A stretch of 33,038 nt of DNA, from IMG/VR virus record IMGVR_UViG_3300042502_000267, positions 1 through 33,038 of that record; one strand, written 5' to 3'. This document shows positions 19,877-28,206 of the stretch, piece after piece; the first letter of the stretch is position 1; every line of letters begins with the position of its first letter. Both the position numbers and the translations under genes were made by a program. A model generated the notes under the pieces. The model had not been told where the DNA came from. It did not search any database and saw only the letters and a program-made list of their open reading frames with translations. The DNA is from a virus.

Positions 19877-21924
19877 CACTTAGCTCCAGAAGTCGGAGCT
19901 CGACGGCCCCCAGTTACGCTTGTCGGATTTCCGGTGGCAGGCTGGACTCCTCCAGCTCCGGGGGCACCCCCTCCGGGTACGCCAGCCCCAGGTAGTTCTC
20001 CCGTGTAACCGGAAGGTTGAACTGCTTGAGCAGATCCAGGACGTAGTCCGGCTCCTTCCCACTCTGGAGGTCTGATTCCACCGGCATTTCTGAAGACTTC
20101 ATTGCGTGCCTCCTCAAGGGACATTTTGCCTTTGCGATATTGTAACCAGATGCCATCGATCTGATCGACATTCTTAGCTTGGCTTTTGAAGGTATCAGGG
20201 TACAGACCACGCACCGCTTCCCAGGTGATTGATTGCATCTCGCGGGGCAGAATTCCGCGCTCGGCAGCCGCCCGGCGGTAGGCTTCGGCATAGATGCCGT
20301 AGGTGCCCTGTACCCCGGTGATCGAGCTGTTCTTTGGGCCACCCTCACCAAGCACACCTGAGCCAAAGTTGTGCAGCACTTCGCGGCTGTTGCCAGACAA
20401 TGGGCGCAGCAGGCCAGCAGCCACCGCATGGGTGTCAATGGTCACCGGGCCTGCCGGGTCATTGGGCGCATAGATGTTGCTGTAGAAGTTGCGAACCTTG
20501 TGCTGCTGGCCAAGGTTCATGCTGATCGTGTCAATGCGCGGGTCTTCCAAAATGACAATGGCTTTGCCGATTTCATTGAGCGAGCCCCAGCCAGTTTGTG
20601 TCGGGGTCTTCCCATCCTGGTTCATGCGTACGCCAACAAAGTCACCTTCTGGGCTGACGATCTGGTGCTCGCGTGGGTTCTTTGCTTGGTCGTAGGTTCG
20701 CAGCCACATGGCCTTGAGGCCGGGCTCCTTGACCTCGGCCAGGGTCTTGCCCCGGATGGCATTGACCATCGGCGCGTATTTGGCATCGCCAAAGATGGTC
20801 TTGGCAATTACATCCATGCTGGAGTCCCAGCGGGTTGATTGCTGCTTGGTTGCAATGTCGAGGACGCGCTGGCCCAGAGACACATTCATAAACCAGTCCT
20901 TCTGCGGCGAGAGCACGGCCAGCACGCCAGATACCGCCTGATCGGGTACGCCGTAGTCAAGCGAGAAGCGGTCGGCAATGGTGCGTGCGCCGTCATACCA
21001 GAGCTTGCTGCGCTGGCGCGTGGCATCTGGCACCTGATCGTGCAAGAACAGCAGATTGTTTTTTACCTCAGTGATGAAGTCTTCTGCTTGCCTGTCAGGG
21101 TTGCGTGCCTTGCTGGCGAAGTTGGGGTATTGACGTATCAGCCCCATGTTGTACGCAAAGGCATTGGGGTCTTGCTTGGTTGCCTGGAGGTCAATCACCA
21201 ACCTGCTGGTCAGCGGATCCTCGGTTCTTTTGACTGCGGTCGGCAGGCGGGTGCTGACCAAGTTGGGGCCGGGCTGCACGGCAAACATAGGTCGAGCGGC
21301 CTGCGGCACCACAGCGGCCAACGGCCCGGTGCCTTCCATCATGGCGCGGTTGAGTTGCTGGCCGGTTTCCTTGGCCAGCGCTTTGCCTCCTGAAGCCACC
21401 ATTTTACCAACCGGCACAATGTTCATCCCAATGTCCATGGCGGCCAAGGACGCATCCTCGGTCATTTGCCTAGCAAAGCCGGTGCCCCTGGTAAGCGACT
21501 GACCAGTGCCTGCCTGCTGCAGCGCCATGGGTGTGCCTTGCCATTGCGATTCACCAAGCACGCTGCGCGAGCCCTGCTTTGCGGTGCCCACAAATGGCAC
21601 AAAGTCGGCCAAGCTGATCTTGCCCAGCAGTGGCACATCAACCTGACCCAAGCTATCCAAGAACCGACCAGCCTGCTCTAGGGTCAAACCTGTGGTCTCT
21701 AGAGCTTTTTCAAACCGAGTGGGGTCAATGGCTTTAATGCTGCCCATGGGCCCACCACCACCGGCATCGGTCATGGTCTGGCCGGGGCCAGCGGCCAGCA
21801 GCAAATCATTGGGCTGCCTGCCGGGCTGAAACAGCTCTGGCCGCAAGTCTTCAACCGGCTCGTCGGGGAACTGCAAAGCAGTCAAGGCCGACAGGTATTT
21901 GTTTTCAATGGAGCTGTAGGCCAT
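19876..21924 (-). CDS. 682-aa internal virion protein with HhH/glycosylase-like domain
   Basis: The N-terminal 230 residues are Gly/Pro-rich and amphipathic. Residues about 300-575 look like a conserved phage family (DUF7178, as I recall). Its pattern is DGARTIADRF, then VSGVLAVLSPQKDWFMNV (331-348), HKVRNFYSNI (475-484), VTIDTHAV (494-501), TYGIYAEAYRRAA (541-553) and MQSITWEAVRG (563-573). The order 'A-LSPQ, lysine-NF, V-x-D-T-H-A' resembles the helix-hairpin-helix DNA-glycosylase fold, where the Asp of VTIDTH would be catalytic. The C-terminal 65 residues are low-complexity Gly/Pro and overlap a second gene in another frame. The genomic position implies virion ejection. Confidence 0.84.
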   Translation of the reverse strand: MAYSSIENKYLSALTALQFPDEPVEDLRPELFQPGRQPNDLLLAAGPGQTMTDAGGGGPMGSIKAIDPTRFEKALETTGLTLEQAGRFLDSLGQVDVPLLGKISLADFVPFVGTAKQGSRSVLGESQWQGTPMALQQAGTGQSLTRGTGFARQMTEDASLAAMDIGMNIVPVGKMVASGGKALAKETGQQLNRAMMEGTGPLAAVVPQAARPMFAVQPGPNLVSTRLPTAVKRTEDPLTSRLVIDLQATKQDPNAFAYNMGLIRQYPNFASKARNPDRQAEDFITEVKNNLLFLHDQVPDATRQRSKLWYDGARTIADRFSLDYGVPDQAVSGVLAVLSPQKDWFMNVSLGQRVLDIATKQQSTRWDSSMDVIAKTIFGDAKYAPMVNAIRGKTLAEVKEPGLKAMWLRTYDQAKNPREHQIVSPEGDFVGVRMNQDGKTPTQTGWGSLNEIGKAIVILEDPRIDTISMNLGQQHKVRNFYSNIYAPNDPAGPVTIDTHAVAAGLLRPLSGNSREVLHNFGSGVLGEGGPKNSSITGVQGTYGIYAEAYRRAAAERGILPREMQSITWEAVRGLYPDTFKSQAKNVDQIDGIWLQYRKGKMSLEEARNEVFRNAGGIRPPEWEGAGLRPGSAQAVQPSGYTGELPGAGVPGGGAPGAGGVQPATGNPTSVTGGRRAPTSGAK
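19914..20102 (-). CDS. Overprinted 62-aa gene inside the 682-aa gene
   Basis: In the +1 frame relative to the 682-aa gene, ATG 20102 is preceded by a perfect AGGAGG with 6-nt spacing and runs to a TGA ending at 19914. The product begins MKSSEMPVESDLQSGKEPDY and continues VLDLLKQFNLPVTRENYLGLAY, then PEGVPPELEESSLPPEIRQA. The phrase 'LPVTRENYLxLAY...PPEL...LPPE' is one I recognise from short phage proteins and protein termini in single-frame contexts, so this frame looks selected. The host frame here is Gly/Pro-rich and featureless. The function is unknown. The alternative is a frameshift that appends this domain to the 682-aa protein. Confidence 0.62.
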   Translation of the reverse strand: MKSSEMPVESDLQSGKEPDYVLDLLKQFNLPVTRENYLGLAYPEGVPPELEESSLPPEIRQA

Positions 21925-21926
21925 AA

Positions 21927-24407
21927 TTATTTACCCTTCGCCTTGCTTTTTTTATATTTCTCAACCAACGCAAGTGCTTCTTTTCTGGTTCTTGCTTTGC
22001 CAAGTACAACTTCGCCGGGTTCTTCCAGCCCTGCAGTAAATTGGGGGTTGGGTTGATAACGCACTACGCCTGTTTCATCTCTCTCCCAAAAAATATCTTG
22101 CACAGCAATGAGGCTTGCATCTTCTCGGCCTATATAGCCTTGCATACCTGCCTTAGATCTGGAAGCAATTGAAGGACGGGCATCAGTAGCTGGTGCTTTG
22201 CTAGGTGCTGCTGCCGGGGCCGGGGCTTGTCCAGGTGCTGCTTGCGTAAGAATCCATTTATCGATAATTTCTCTGGCAGCATCAAAATTTTGCGATTCAA
22301 AATCTTCTTTTTTTACTTTTCCAATAATGACACGTTGACCATTTTGCGTGACTTGAACATCGCCATTAGGTAAAAGTTTTGGGCCAAATGATTTGAATTG
22401 TTTTTGTTGAGCCGTGAGCTCTGGTGCTGCTGCCGCTGGAGCTGCAGCCGGTGCCGGTGTTGGGGTTGGGGTTGGTGCTGGCGCAGGGTCTGGGGTCGGG
22501 GTAGGCGCTGGCGCTGGAGCAGGGGCCGGGGCTGGGGCAGGCGGGGGGGCTGGTGCTGGAGGTGGCGGTGGCGGCGCTGCTGGTGGGCTGGGTGTTGGCC
22601 CAGGCTCATTCCCTTGAGCTCGCTGCAGCAGCTTTTCCAGCTCGGCAATTTGGCGCAATTTGTTTACATCGCTGCCAGCTTTCTGGCGCAGGGCAGGCAG
22701 GTTCTCAGCGGTCACCGGGCCGGTGATCCAGTCTCGGCCCGGCTTGGAGCTTCCATCCGCACGCTTCGCATACTCGTCAATTTGTTTGCGTGCTGACTTG
22801 GCGTCTTCGCTGTTTCGGCTTGTGGCAATTCCGCTCTCCAGTTGGGACAGGATCTGGCGCGGTGTCAGGGTCTTGCCCTCAGCGGCTGCTGCCGACTGTA
22901 TCTGCAGCGCCTGGGCCTTGAGCTCGTTGCGGCGCTGGAACTCTGCGCCCTTGGGATCAAGCACCACCACGCTGCCAGGGATTACCGGGATACCCGCGAG
23001 CTGCGAGAGGCCACGATCCAGGTCTGCGCTGTCGCGCCGGTCATCGGCCTGCAAGAGCTTGAGCGCAGCCACGGCATCCTCGCCGTTTATCCCTTTGCCA
23101 ACCAAGTTCCAGATCTGCCTGGAGTCGGTAATGGTGTTGTTGTAGATGCCGTTGAGCAGGTTGAAATAAACCCCCTGATCGGTTGGCATCTTCTTTGGCT
23201 CTTTTGGCTCCAGCAAATCCTTGAGCGTGCCAATGGGCACAGACCCTTCTGGCAGCGCGGTGAGCTGGGCGATGAGCTGCTTTTTCTTTGGGCTGTTGTC
23301 AGGCAGCGGGAAGATCTGCTCCAGCAGGTTAATGGCTTGGCCCTCGGCAACCCGCTTTTCATCTGCAATCTTGGCATCCTTGATTGATTTACGGGTGTTG
23401 ACCGCCACCATGAAGTTGGCAGTCACCTTGGCCACCGAATCAAAGTCATTCGTGATCATGGATTGCAACACCGGGCTCATGTTGCCCAGGTCGCCAGCCT
23501 TTAGCTTGGCCAGCGTCCTCTCTGGGTCAGCCATGTTGGCATCAGACATCAGCGCCTTTGTCACAGCGTTGACCTTTGCGGTGCGCAGTGCTGCCTCAAA
23601 TTTTGTGCTGTATTCGGTCTGCAAGCCTTTGTCGCCAAGCAGCAGGGATTGAGTCAGCACATTTTTGCGGAACACATCTGCGAGCTCGTCAACAGAACGC
23701 ACTTGGCCGGTTGAGTCTGTAAAGCTGCCTTGCGATACCGTTGCTTCCAACAATCTGATGCTGGTGTCAAAGTCAGAGTCAAACTTAGCAATGCGTTGGT
23801 TCTTTGCTCTCTCAAGCTCGGCCTTGTAAGCGGCATTGAGCACGGTGTTGCCGTGCGTGGCCATGGTTGCGCGGAACTTGATAGCGGCTTCTGGGTCAAT
23901 GCTAGACAGCGATTTTGAAAAACCGTCCGACATGGTCTTGACTTTGGCGCTGACTTGCTCGGATGTAACGCTGCCATTCTCAACGCCAGACAGCAGCTTG
24001 ACCAGCTCGTTGCGGCCTTCCATTTCAAAGTGCCCAGACAACTCTAGGCTTCGGGCCTTGGCTACGGCTTGGTCAAAAAAATTGGTTGAGCTGGTGCTGC
24101 TGATTAAAGATGTTTCGCCGCGTCCACCAAGACCTATAGTTGTCCCAAATTCGCCTTTGGCATACCGCAATTGCTCAGAGGTCAGCGGGTTCTGCGCTAC
24201 ATATTGCAGTCCCTCTTGCTGGCGCATAACACCAGCCGACTGAAATGCACTTGCGCTCATGCGGTCAAGTACTTGCGCCAATACATTTGCCGTTTGCGCT
24301 TCAACTCGCAGCCCAATGTAGTCCACCGGCTGCTGCTGGGCCTGCACGATTGGCACACTGCCCACCGAGCGAATCTGCATCTGTCCTGATTCAATTCTGG
24401 TTGCCAT
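21927..24407 (-). CDS. 826-aa internal virion protein with Pro/Ala linker
   Basis: It occupies the position of T7 gp15, between the gp14-like and larger ejection proteins. Residues 1-595 are mostly helical with Gln/Ser-rich stretches (MQIRSVGSVPIVQAQQQPVDYIG; GLSQLAGIPVIPGSVVVLDPKG). About 598-665 is a striking Pro-Ala/Pro-Thr linker. After that a small domain (LNGDVQVTQNGQRVIIGKVKK-type strands, residues about 670-700) is followed by a second Ala/Pro stretch. The C-terminus has PSIASRSKAGMQGYIGRED then a basic tail (KYKKSKAKGK). It is expected to be packaged and ejected. The flexible linker would let it pass through the tail as separate domains. Confidence 0.84.
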   Translation of the reverse strand: MATRIESGQMQIRSVGSVPIVQAQQQPVDYIGLRVEAQTANVLAQVLDRMSASAFQSAGVMRQQEGLQYVAQNPLTSEQLRYAKGEFGTTIGLGGRGETSLISSTSSTNFFDQAVAKARSLELSGHFEMEGRNELVKLLSGVENGSVTSEQVSAKVKTMSDGFSKSLSSIDPEAAIKFRATMATHGNTVLNAAYKAELERAKNQRIAKFDSDFDTSIRLLEATVSQGSFTDSTGQVRSVDELADVFRKNVLTQSLLLGDKGLQTEYSTKFEAALRTAKVNAVTKALMSDANMADPERTLAKLKAGDLGNMSPVLQSMITNDFDSVAKVTANFMVAVNTRKSIKDAKIADEKRVAEGQAINLLEQIFPLPDNSPKKKQLIAQLTALPEGSVPIGTLKDLLEPKEPKKMPTDQGVYFNLLNGIYNNTITDSRQIWNLVGKGINGEDAVAALKLLQADDRRDSADLDRGLSQLAGIPVIPGSVVVLDPKGAEFQRRNELKAQALQIQSAAAAEGKTLTPRQILSQLESGIATSRNSEDAKSARKQIDEYAKRADGSSKPGRDWITGPVTAENLPALRQKAGSDVNKLRQIAELEKLLQRAQGNEPGPTPSPPAAPPPPPPAPAPPPAPAPAPAPAPAPTPTPDPAPAPTPTPTPAPAAAPAAAAPELTAQQKQFKSFGPKLLPNGDVQVTQNGQRVIIGKVKKEDFESQNFDAAREIIDKWILTQAAPGQAPAPAAAPSKAPATDARPSIASRSKAGMQGYIGREDASLIAVQDIFWERDETGVVRYQPNPQFTAGLEEPGEVVLGKARTRKEALALVEKYKKSKAKGK
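22417..22617. repeat. Low-complexity Pro/Ala codon run
   Basis: Tandem GGX/GGY-rich plus-strand sequence encodes the minus-strand PAPAPAPT-type linker of the 826-aa protein. It is prone to slippage, and length differences between isolates would be expected. Confidence 0.8.
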
Positions 24408-24409
24408 GC

Positions 24410-25003
24410 TTATTTCACCTTTGCGTATTCACTGAGCCCTTTTCCAAGGGTTGCGCCAGCAAGGATGCCGCCACTTCTGCGAGCCGCATCGGCAGCGGAT
24501 GAGAGCTGGCCAGCTTGGCTTCTTGCGCTGTACAGGTTGAGCATGTTCTGATAGTCGGTGGACTCCAGCATGGCGCTGGCATCCTCAAAGCCCAGCACCC
24601 GTGCGGTCAGCGCGTTGAGGTCGGAGATGCCGACATCGCGCATGGTGGCCGCCACGTTCTCGCGCTGCACGGCCTGGATAGACCCCTCACCCAGCACCAC
24701 GCCGCTTGCTGCGGCCCTGGCACGCACCGTTGCGTTGGTGGCTCGCATGTTTCTGAGCAGAGTGTTGCCAGCGATCTGGTAGTTCTGCGCTTCGATCTCT
24801 GCTTTCTTAAGCGTGCGCCCGGCCTGGATGGTGGCGTACTGCTCGCTCATGTTGGCACGCACTTCAGACACCGCCAGAGTGTCGCGTGCTTGCAGCAGAT
24901 AGCTGGTCTGCTGGTTGATCGCGGCAGCTCTCTGCGCTTCGGCCTCGCCGTAGGCGCCAATTACCCCAGCAATCCCTGTCATTTGTCCGGGTGATATTGC
25001 CAT
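24410..25003 (-). CDS. 197-aa internal virion protein (T7 gp14-like)
   Basis: It begins MAISPGQMTGIAGVIGAYGEAEAQ, a Gly/Ala amphipathic segment. A long helical region follows (LLQARDTLAVSEVRANMSEQYATIQAGRT) with an ASGVVLGEGS turn at about 98-107. The end is Gly-rich (SGGILAGATLGKG). This size and plan, just upstream of the large ejection proteins and directly after tail tube B, matches gp14-type proteins that extend the tail channel through the outer membrane. The ATG is one nt after the upstream stop. Confidence 0.8.
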   Translation of the reverse strand: MAISPGQMTGIAGVIGAYGEAEAQRAAAINQQTSYLLQARDTLAVSEVRANMSEQYATIQAGRTLKKAEIEAQNYQIAGNTLLRNMRATNATVRARAAASGVVLGEGSIQAVQRENVAATMRDVGISDLNALTARVLGFEDASAMLESTDYQNMLNLYSARSQAGQLSSAADAARRSGGILAGATLGKGLSEYAKVK

Positions 25004-25004
25004 G

Positions 25005-27224
25005 TCATGTTCCTGAGAAGACAGCCACGCGATAGTCCAGGCCCAGCAGGTTCATCTTGACCGGAAGGTCTTGCGACACCTCGATGGACTGCTCGCGGTT
25101 GTAACCCAGCACGCCGTTCACCCGTTTGATGCCGGTGAACTCTGGGATTGGGTCATCCAGCAGTGGGTTGTCAAGCAACCGAAAAGCAACCGGCTGCTGG
25201 TTGATGATCATGTTCTGGGTCTCGTTGAGCACCGCGCTAATTTCCACAATACGCTTCTTGAACGACACCCGGCTGCCGGTCTGCAGCTTGACCTCGGCAG
25301 GCATAGTCTTGACGAAGACATTGATCGGCAGACCGACCTCGTAGCTGGTGGTGCTGGAGCGGTCAAACGTCACCGAGCCACCGCCGCTCACAGTCTCGTT
25401 GCCCTGGGGCGAACCATCGCAGATCACGTTGAGCGATTTAGCAATGTGGGGTAGACCGCTGGCGCTGGCTGCGGCACCGCCCACAAACGCGCAGTCGGTG
25501 AAATACTCGTAGCCAAACAGCTCGATGAAGTAGCGGTTGACTCCGTTAAAGCTGCGCCATGTCACCACATAGATCGAGTTGACATCCACGCCCACATCGA
25601 TGAAGAAGCCATCGGTCGTGAACTCAGACGGGCTAGTGACCTGCTGGCTGCGCATGATGCTGAAGGCTGCAATGCTGCCGTCATCGGTGTTGGTCATCAG
25701 CAGCAGATCGGCCTCTTCGGTGCTCGATGCCCGGCGCAAAGCTACGCGCTGCGGCCCCTTGAGCAGGTGCCCAGACAGCAGCGATATTCGCTGGGTGATG
25801 TAGGTGAGCTGGGTGTCGCTAAAGATAAACTCGTTCAGGGATTTGCCCTGGCGCTGGATGTAGATCGAGCCTGACTCCACAGATTGCACGCGAGTGCCCG
25901 GCTTGATGCCATTGCGACTGACGTTCTTGAATGTAAAGGTCAGCGGGGTGACTGGGTCGGTTCCAGCTTGCGGAATGAAGAACTCGCCGCCGGTGGTGAA
26001 CACTTGGAAGTCACGGCCAGAGATGATGTCGGTGATGACGTTTAGGTCGTTGGTGTCCAGCGTGGCCTCGACCGCATCATCATCCAGCGACTCGGTTGGC
26101 ACAAAGTCAAAGAACAGGCCGATCTTAGAGCCCCATACCGTTGATGGCCGGGACTTGCTACCACCAAAGTACAGGCGACCCTCATGGAAGGTGACCGTGC
26201 GTGGCCAGCCCTTGGTGCTCGACCAAGCATCTTCGTAATTGTGCTCCAGCTCCCAGCGGCCAGCATCGATGACCGTTGTGTTGAAGAACGGGTATTCGGT
26301 GACCGCCTCAACCACCGTGGCCGACACATAGCGCAGGATCCTGGCTCGGCCCTGTGGCTGCACGTTGACGTACTGGTTGACCGACTCGGTTGTCCAGGTG
26401 GTTATCTGATAGTTGCTGGTATTGTTGGGCGCGGGTGAGAAGGCAATATCGACGGTGGCCACCTTGGTGCTGCCGACATAGTCTTCAATGAGTCGGATCT
26501 GCCCAGCCCCGGTGCCGCTGGTGATAGTGACGTACATGCCGTTGTAGATGTCATCGGTAGAGCTGGAGGTGTTCTTGAGGGTGATGGTAGTGCTGCTGCC
26601 AGCTTGCGCTGCGCCACTGTCATGGTGCGTTGTCGAGGCGGTCAGAGTCACATTGCCAGACACCGCAGACGGGGTCAGCGTCGAGCCGTTATTGGTGTGG
26701 AAGTCAATGTTGAATGCGTACTTTGGGGTCGAGTCAAACGTGATGGCAGTGGCCGTCCAGGTGCTGTCGCTGGTGCGGGTAATGCGCACCGGCTGCAGGT
26801 CAGGGTGAACGACGATCAGGGTATCGGCAGACTGAGTCCAGCACATGTCGTCAACAATTGTGCTGCCTATCGTAGTGGTCAGGTAGCTGTTGCCGCTGCC
26901 GTTGATGTTGGCCACCACCGCGCCGTTTTTGACCACATGCATCCGATTGTGCGTAAAGCACAGCATGTAGCTGTCAGCCACAGAAAATTGGAAAGGCACC
27001 AGCCGCACGCCGTTGGCGGTGTTGTCAGCTCCAGCGGATGCGTTGGGCAGCTCAAAGATGTGCTTGGTGCCGGGCCTGCGGCGCAGACCGCCCTGGGGCT
27101 GGATGAGCACGTTGGTGGCCTTGGCCAGGGCGTTGTTGTAGGCCTGCAGATCAACCCGCGCACGCAACAGCGGGTCGAGCTCGCCCGTTGCAAAGTTGGT
27201 GGTGAACTCGACGAAACGGGGCAT
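25005..27224 (-). CDS. Tail tubular protein B (nozzle; T7 gp12-like)
   Basis: 739 residues. The opening MPRFVEFTTNFATGELDPLLRAR and the following YNNALAKATNVLIQPQGGLRRRPGTKHI are the hallmark N-terminus of podovirus nozzle proteins. The rest is beta-rich (WTQSADTLIVVHPDLQPVRI; WPRTVTFHEGRLYFGG; QVFTTGGEFFIPQ) and typical of gp12. It forms the hexameric tail nozzle. The start overlaps the tail-tube A stop as TGATG. The length is near that of T7 gp12 (794 aa). Confidence 0.93.
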   Translation of the reverse strand: MPRFVEFTTNFATGELDPLLRARVDLQAYNNALAKATNVLIQPQGGLRRRPGTKHIFELPNASAGADNTANGVRLVPFQFSVADSYMLCFTHNRMHVVKNGAVVANINGSGNSYLTTTIGSTIVDDMCWTQSADTLIVVHPDLQPVRITRTSDSTWTATAITFDSTPKYAFNIDFHTNNGSTLTPSAVSGNVTLTASTTHHDSGAAQAGSSTTITLKNTSSSTDDIYNGMYVTITSGTGAGQIRLIEDYVGSTKVATVDIAFSPAPNNTSNYQITTWTTESVNQYVNVQPQGRARILRYVSATVVEAVTEYPFFNTTVIDAGRWELEHNYEDAWSSTKGWPRTVTFHEGRLYFGGSKSRPSTVWGSKIGLFFDFVPTESLDDDAVEATLDTNDLNVITDIISGRDFQVFTTGGEFFIPQAGTDPVTPLTFTFKNVSRNGIKPGTRVQSVESGSIYIQRQGKSLNEFIFSDTQLTYITQRISLLSGHLLKGPQRVALRRASSTEEADLLLMTNTDDGSIAAFSIMRSQQVTSPSEFTTDGFFIDVGVDVNSIYVVTWRSFNGVNRYFIELFGYEYFTDCAFVGGAAASASGLPHIAKSLNVICDGSPQGNETVSGGGSVTFDRSSTTSYEVGLPINVFVKTMPAEVKLQTGSRVSFKKRIVEISAVLNETQNMIINQQPVAFRLLDNPLLDDPIPEFTGIKRVNGVLGYNREQSIEVSQDLPVKMNLLGLDYRVAVFSGT

Positions 27225-27838
27225 CAGTTCCTCACTGCGATCAGGCTGTAGTCTTCGATCACCCGCACCGGGGTGTTTTGTCCATCAATCTGAGCCGCCG
27301 TGCGGAAGTAGCCGCCGCGCCCGTTCTCAGAGATGTCGCCGGTGGCCACGCGCTGCCACTTGGTGGCCTTGTCCTGCTGCTCGGTCACGGTCTCGGCGAT
27401 GTGCCAAGCCACCTGATACTTGAGCAGCTGCACGAAGTACTTGGGCATGGCGTACTCAGGCACGCTGTACTGATAGTCGATGAACACGCTGGGCAGGTTG
27501 GTGAGCAGTACGTCACCCTGGATCTCCCAGTCCTTTTGGATAGGCGAGCCCTGTGAGGAGCTCTGGACAACCAGCCTGGGCGAGGCCAAGCGGTCACCCG
27601 GTAGTTGGTATTGGTAGCGCCAGACGCTTGCTGGCGTTGTCAGCAATTGCGCGAGCTGCGTCTTCTTCATGCTGAACGTCCAGGGGTACATCATCAGGGT
27701 CGAATCCCTGATGTCTGGATAGAGCCGGTCGCACACGCTCGACTCGTCGGTGCCATCGTTGAACGACGATATTGCCTTGGCTCCAATCAGCAGCAGGGCA
27801 TCAGAGCAGATCGATACACCAGTGTCGCCAGCAGCCAT
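27224..27838 (-). CDS. Tail tubular protein A (adaptor; T7 gp11-like)
   Basis: 204 residues, close to T7 gp11 (196). Conserved features are ICSDALLLIGAKAISSF, LYPDIRDSTLMMYPWTFSMKK near residues 38-58, WRYQYQLPGD, then FIDYQYSVPEYAMPKYFVQLLKYQVAWHIAE. It forms the dodecameric ring linking portal and nozzle. AAGAGG lies 6 nt upstream of the ATG. A stem-loop lies in the 71-nt gap before it. Confidence 0.91.
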   Translation of the reverse strand: MAAGDTGVSICSDALLLIGAKAISSFNDGTDESSVCDRLYPDIRDSTLMMYPWTFSMKKTQLAQLLTTPASVWRYQYQLPGDRLASPRLVVQSSSQGSPIQKDWEIQGDVLLTNLPSVFIDYQYSVPEYAMPKYFVQLLKYQVAWHIAETVTEQQDKATKWQRVATGDISENGRGGYFRTAAQIDGQNTPVRVIEDYSLIAVRN

Positions 27839-27859
27839 GTAAACCTCTTAATGTGAGAA

Positions 27860-27891
27860 GGGCCAGCCCCCGAATACTCAGTGACTGGCCC
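27860..27891 (-). other. Stem-loop between the 93-aa gene and tail tube A
   Basis: On the minus strand GGGCCAG and CTGGCCC form a 7-bp GC stem around an 18-nt loop, followed by TTCTC. It lies after the capsid and 93-aa genes. It could attenuate or process mRNA so that capsid exceeds tail expression. The U-tract is poor, so I do not call a strict terminator. Confidence 0.35.
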
Positions 27892-27909
27892 GGTTGCAGC
27901 GAAGCCGAC

Positions 27910-28191
27910 TTAGTCGGTATCGGTTGCAGTAACCACCACGCCGTCAGTGATGTCCACCACCGTGCCGGTGTTGGAATTCACATAAGCGGTGGACATGACA
28001 GGCGTGCCACCCGTTGCCGAGTAGCAGAAGACGATGTCGCCAACCTTGAGGATGGATGCCACCGCATTGAAATACCCGGCAGCGCGAATCACAGACTGTG
28101 CGTCTGCGCTTGCGTAGGTATAAATTGCGGGAGCATTGCCAGCCTTGGATTGACCGCCAACAGAACTAAAGCCTACAGAATCGAAAGCCAT
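27910..28191 (-). CDS. 93-aa protein following the capsid gene (possible decoration protein)
   Basis: AGGAGG lies 8 nt before ATG 28191. The sequence MAFDSVGFSSVGGQSKAGNAP leads into IYTYASADAQSVIRAAGYFNAVASILKVGDIVFCYSATGG, and the end is beta-rich with Thr/Asp. I recall similar 'MAFDS-G-...-YFN-...-VGD-I' proteins directly after the capsid gene in other podoviruses, annotated only as structural. Position, strong ribosome site and size suggest a high-copy capsid decoration or head-completion protein. Confidence 0.74.
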   Translation of the reverse strand: MAFDSVGFSSVGGQSKAGNAPAIYTYASADAQSVIRAAGYFNAVASILKVGDIVFCYSATGGTPVMSTAYVNSNTGTVVDITDGVVVTATDTD

Positions 28192-28206
28192 GGTATGACC
28201 CTCCTA

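Noticed and set aside
22313-22648. His/Gln/Pro-rich minus-strand frame in the Pro/Ala linker region
   Set aside because: Its composition is dictated by the low-complexity repeat read out of frame. Unlike the 19914-20102 case, it has no Shine-Dalgarno and no conserved-looking sequence.
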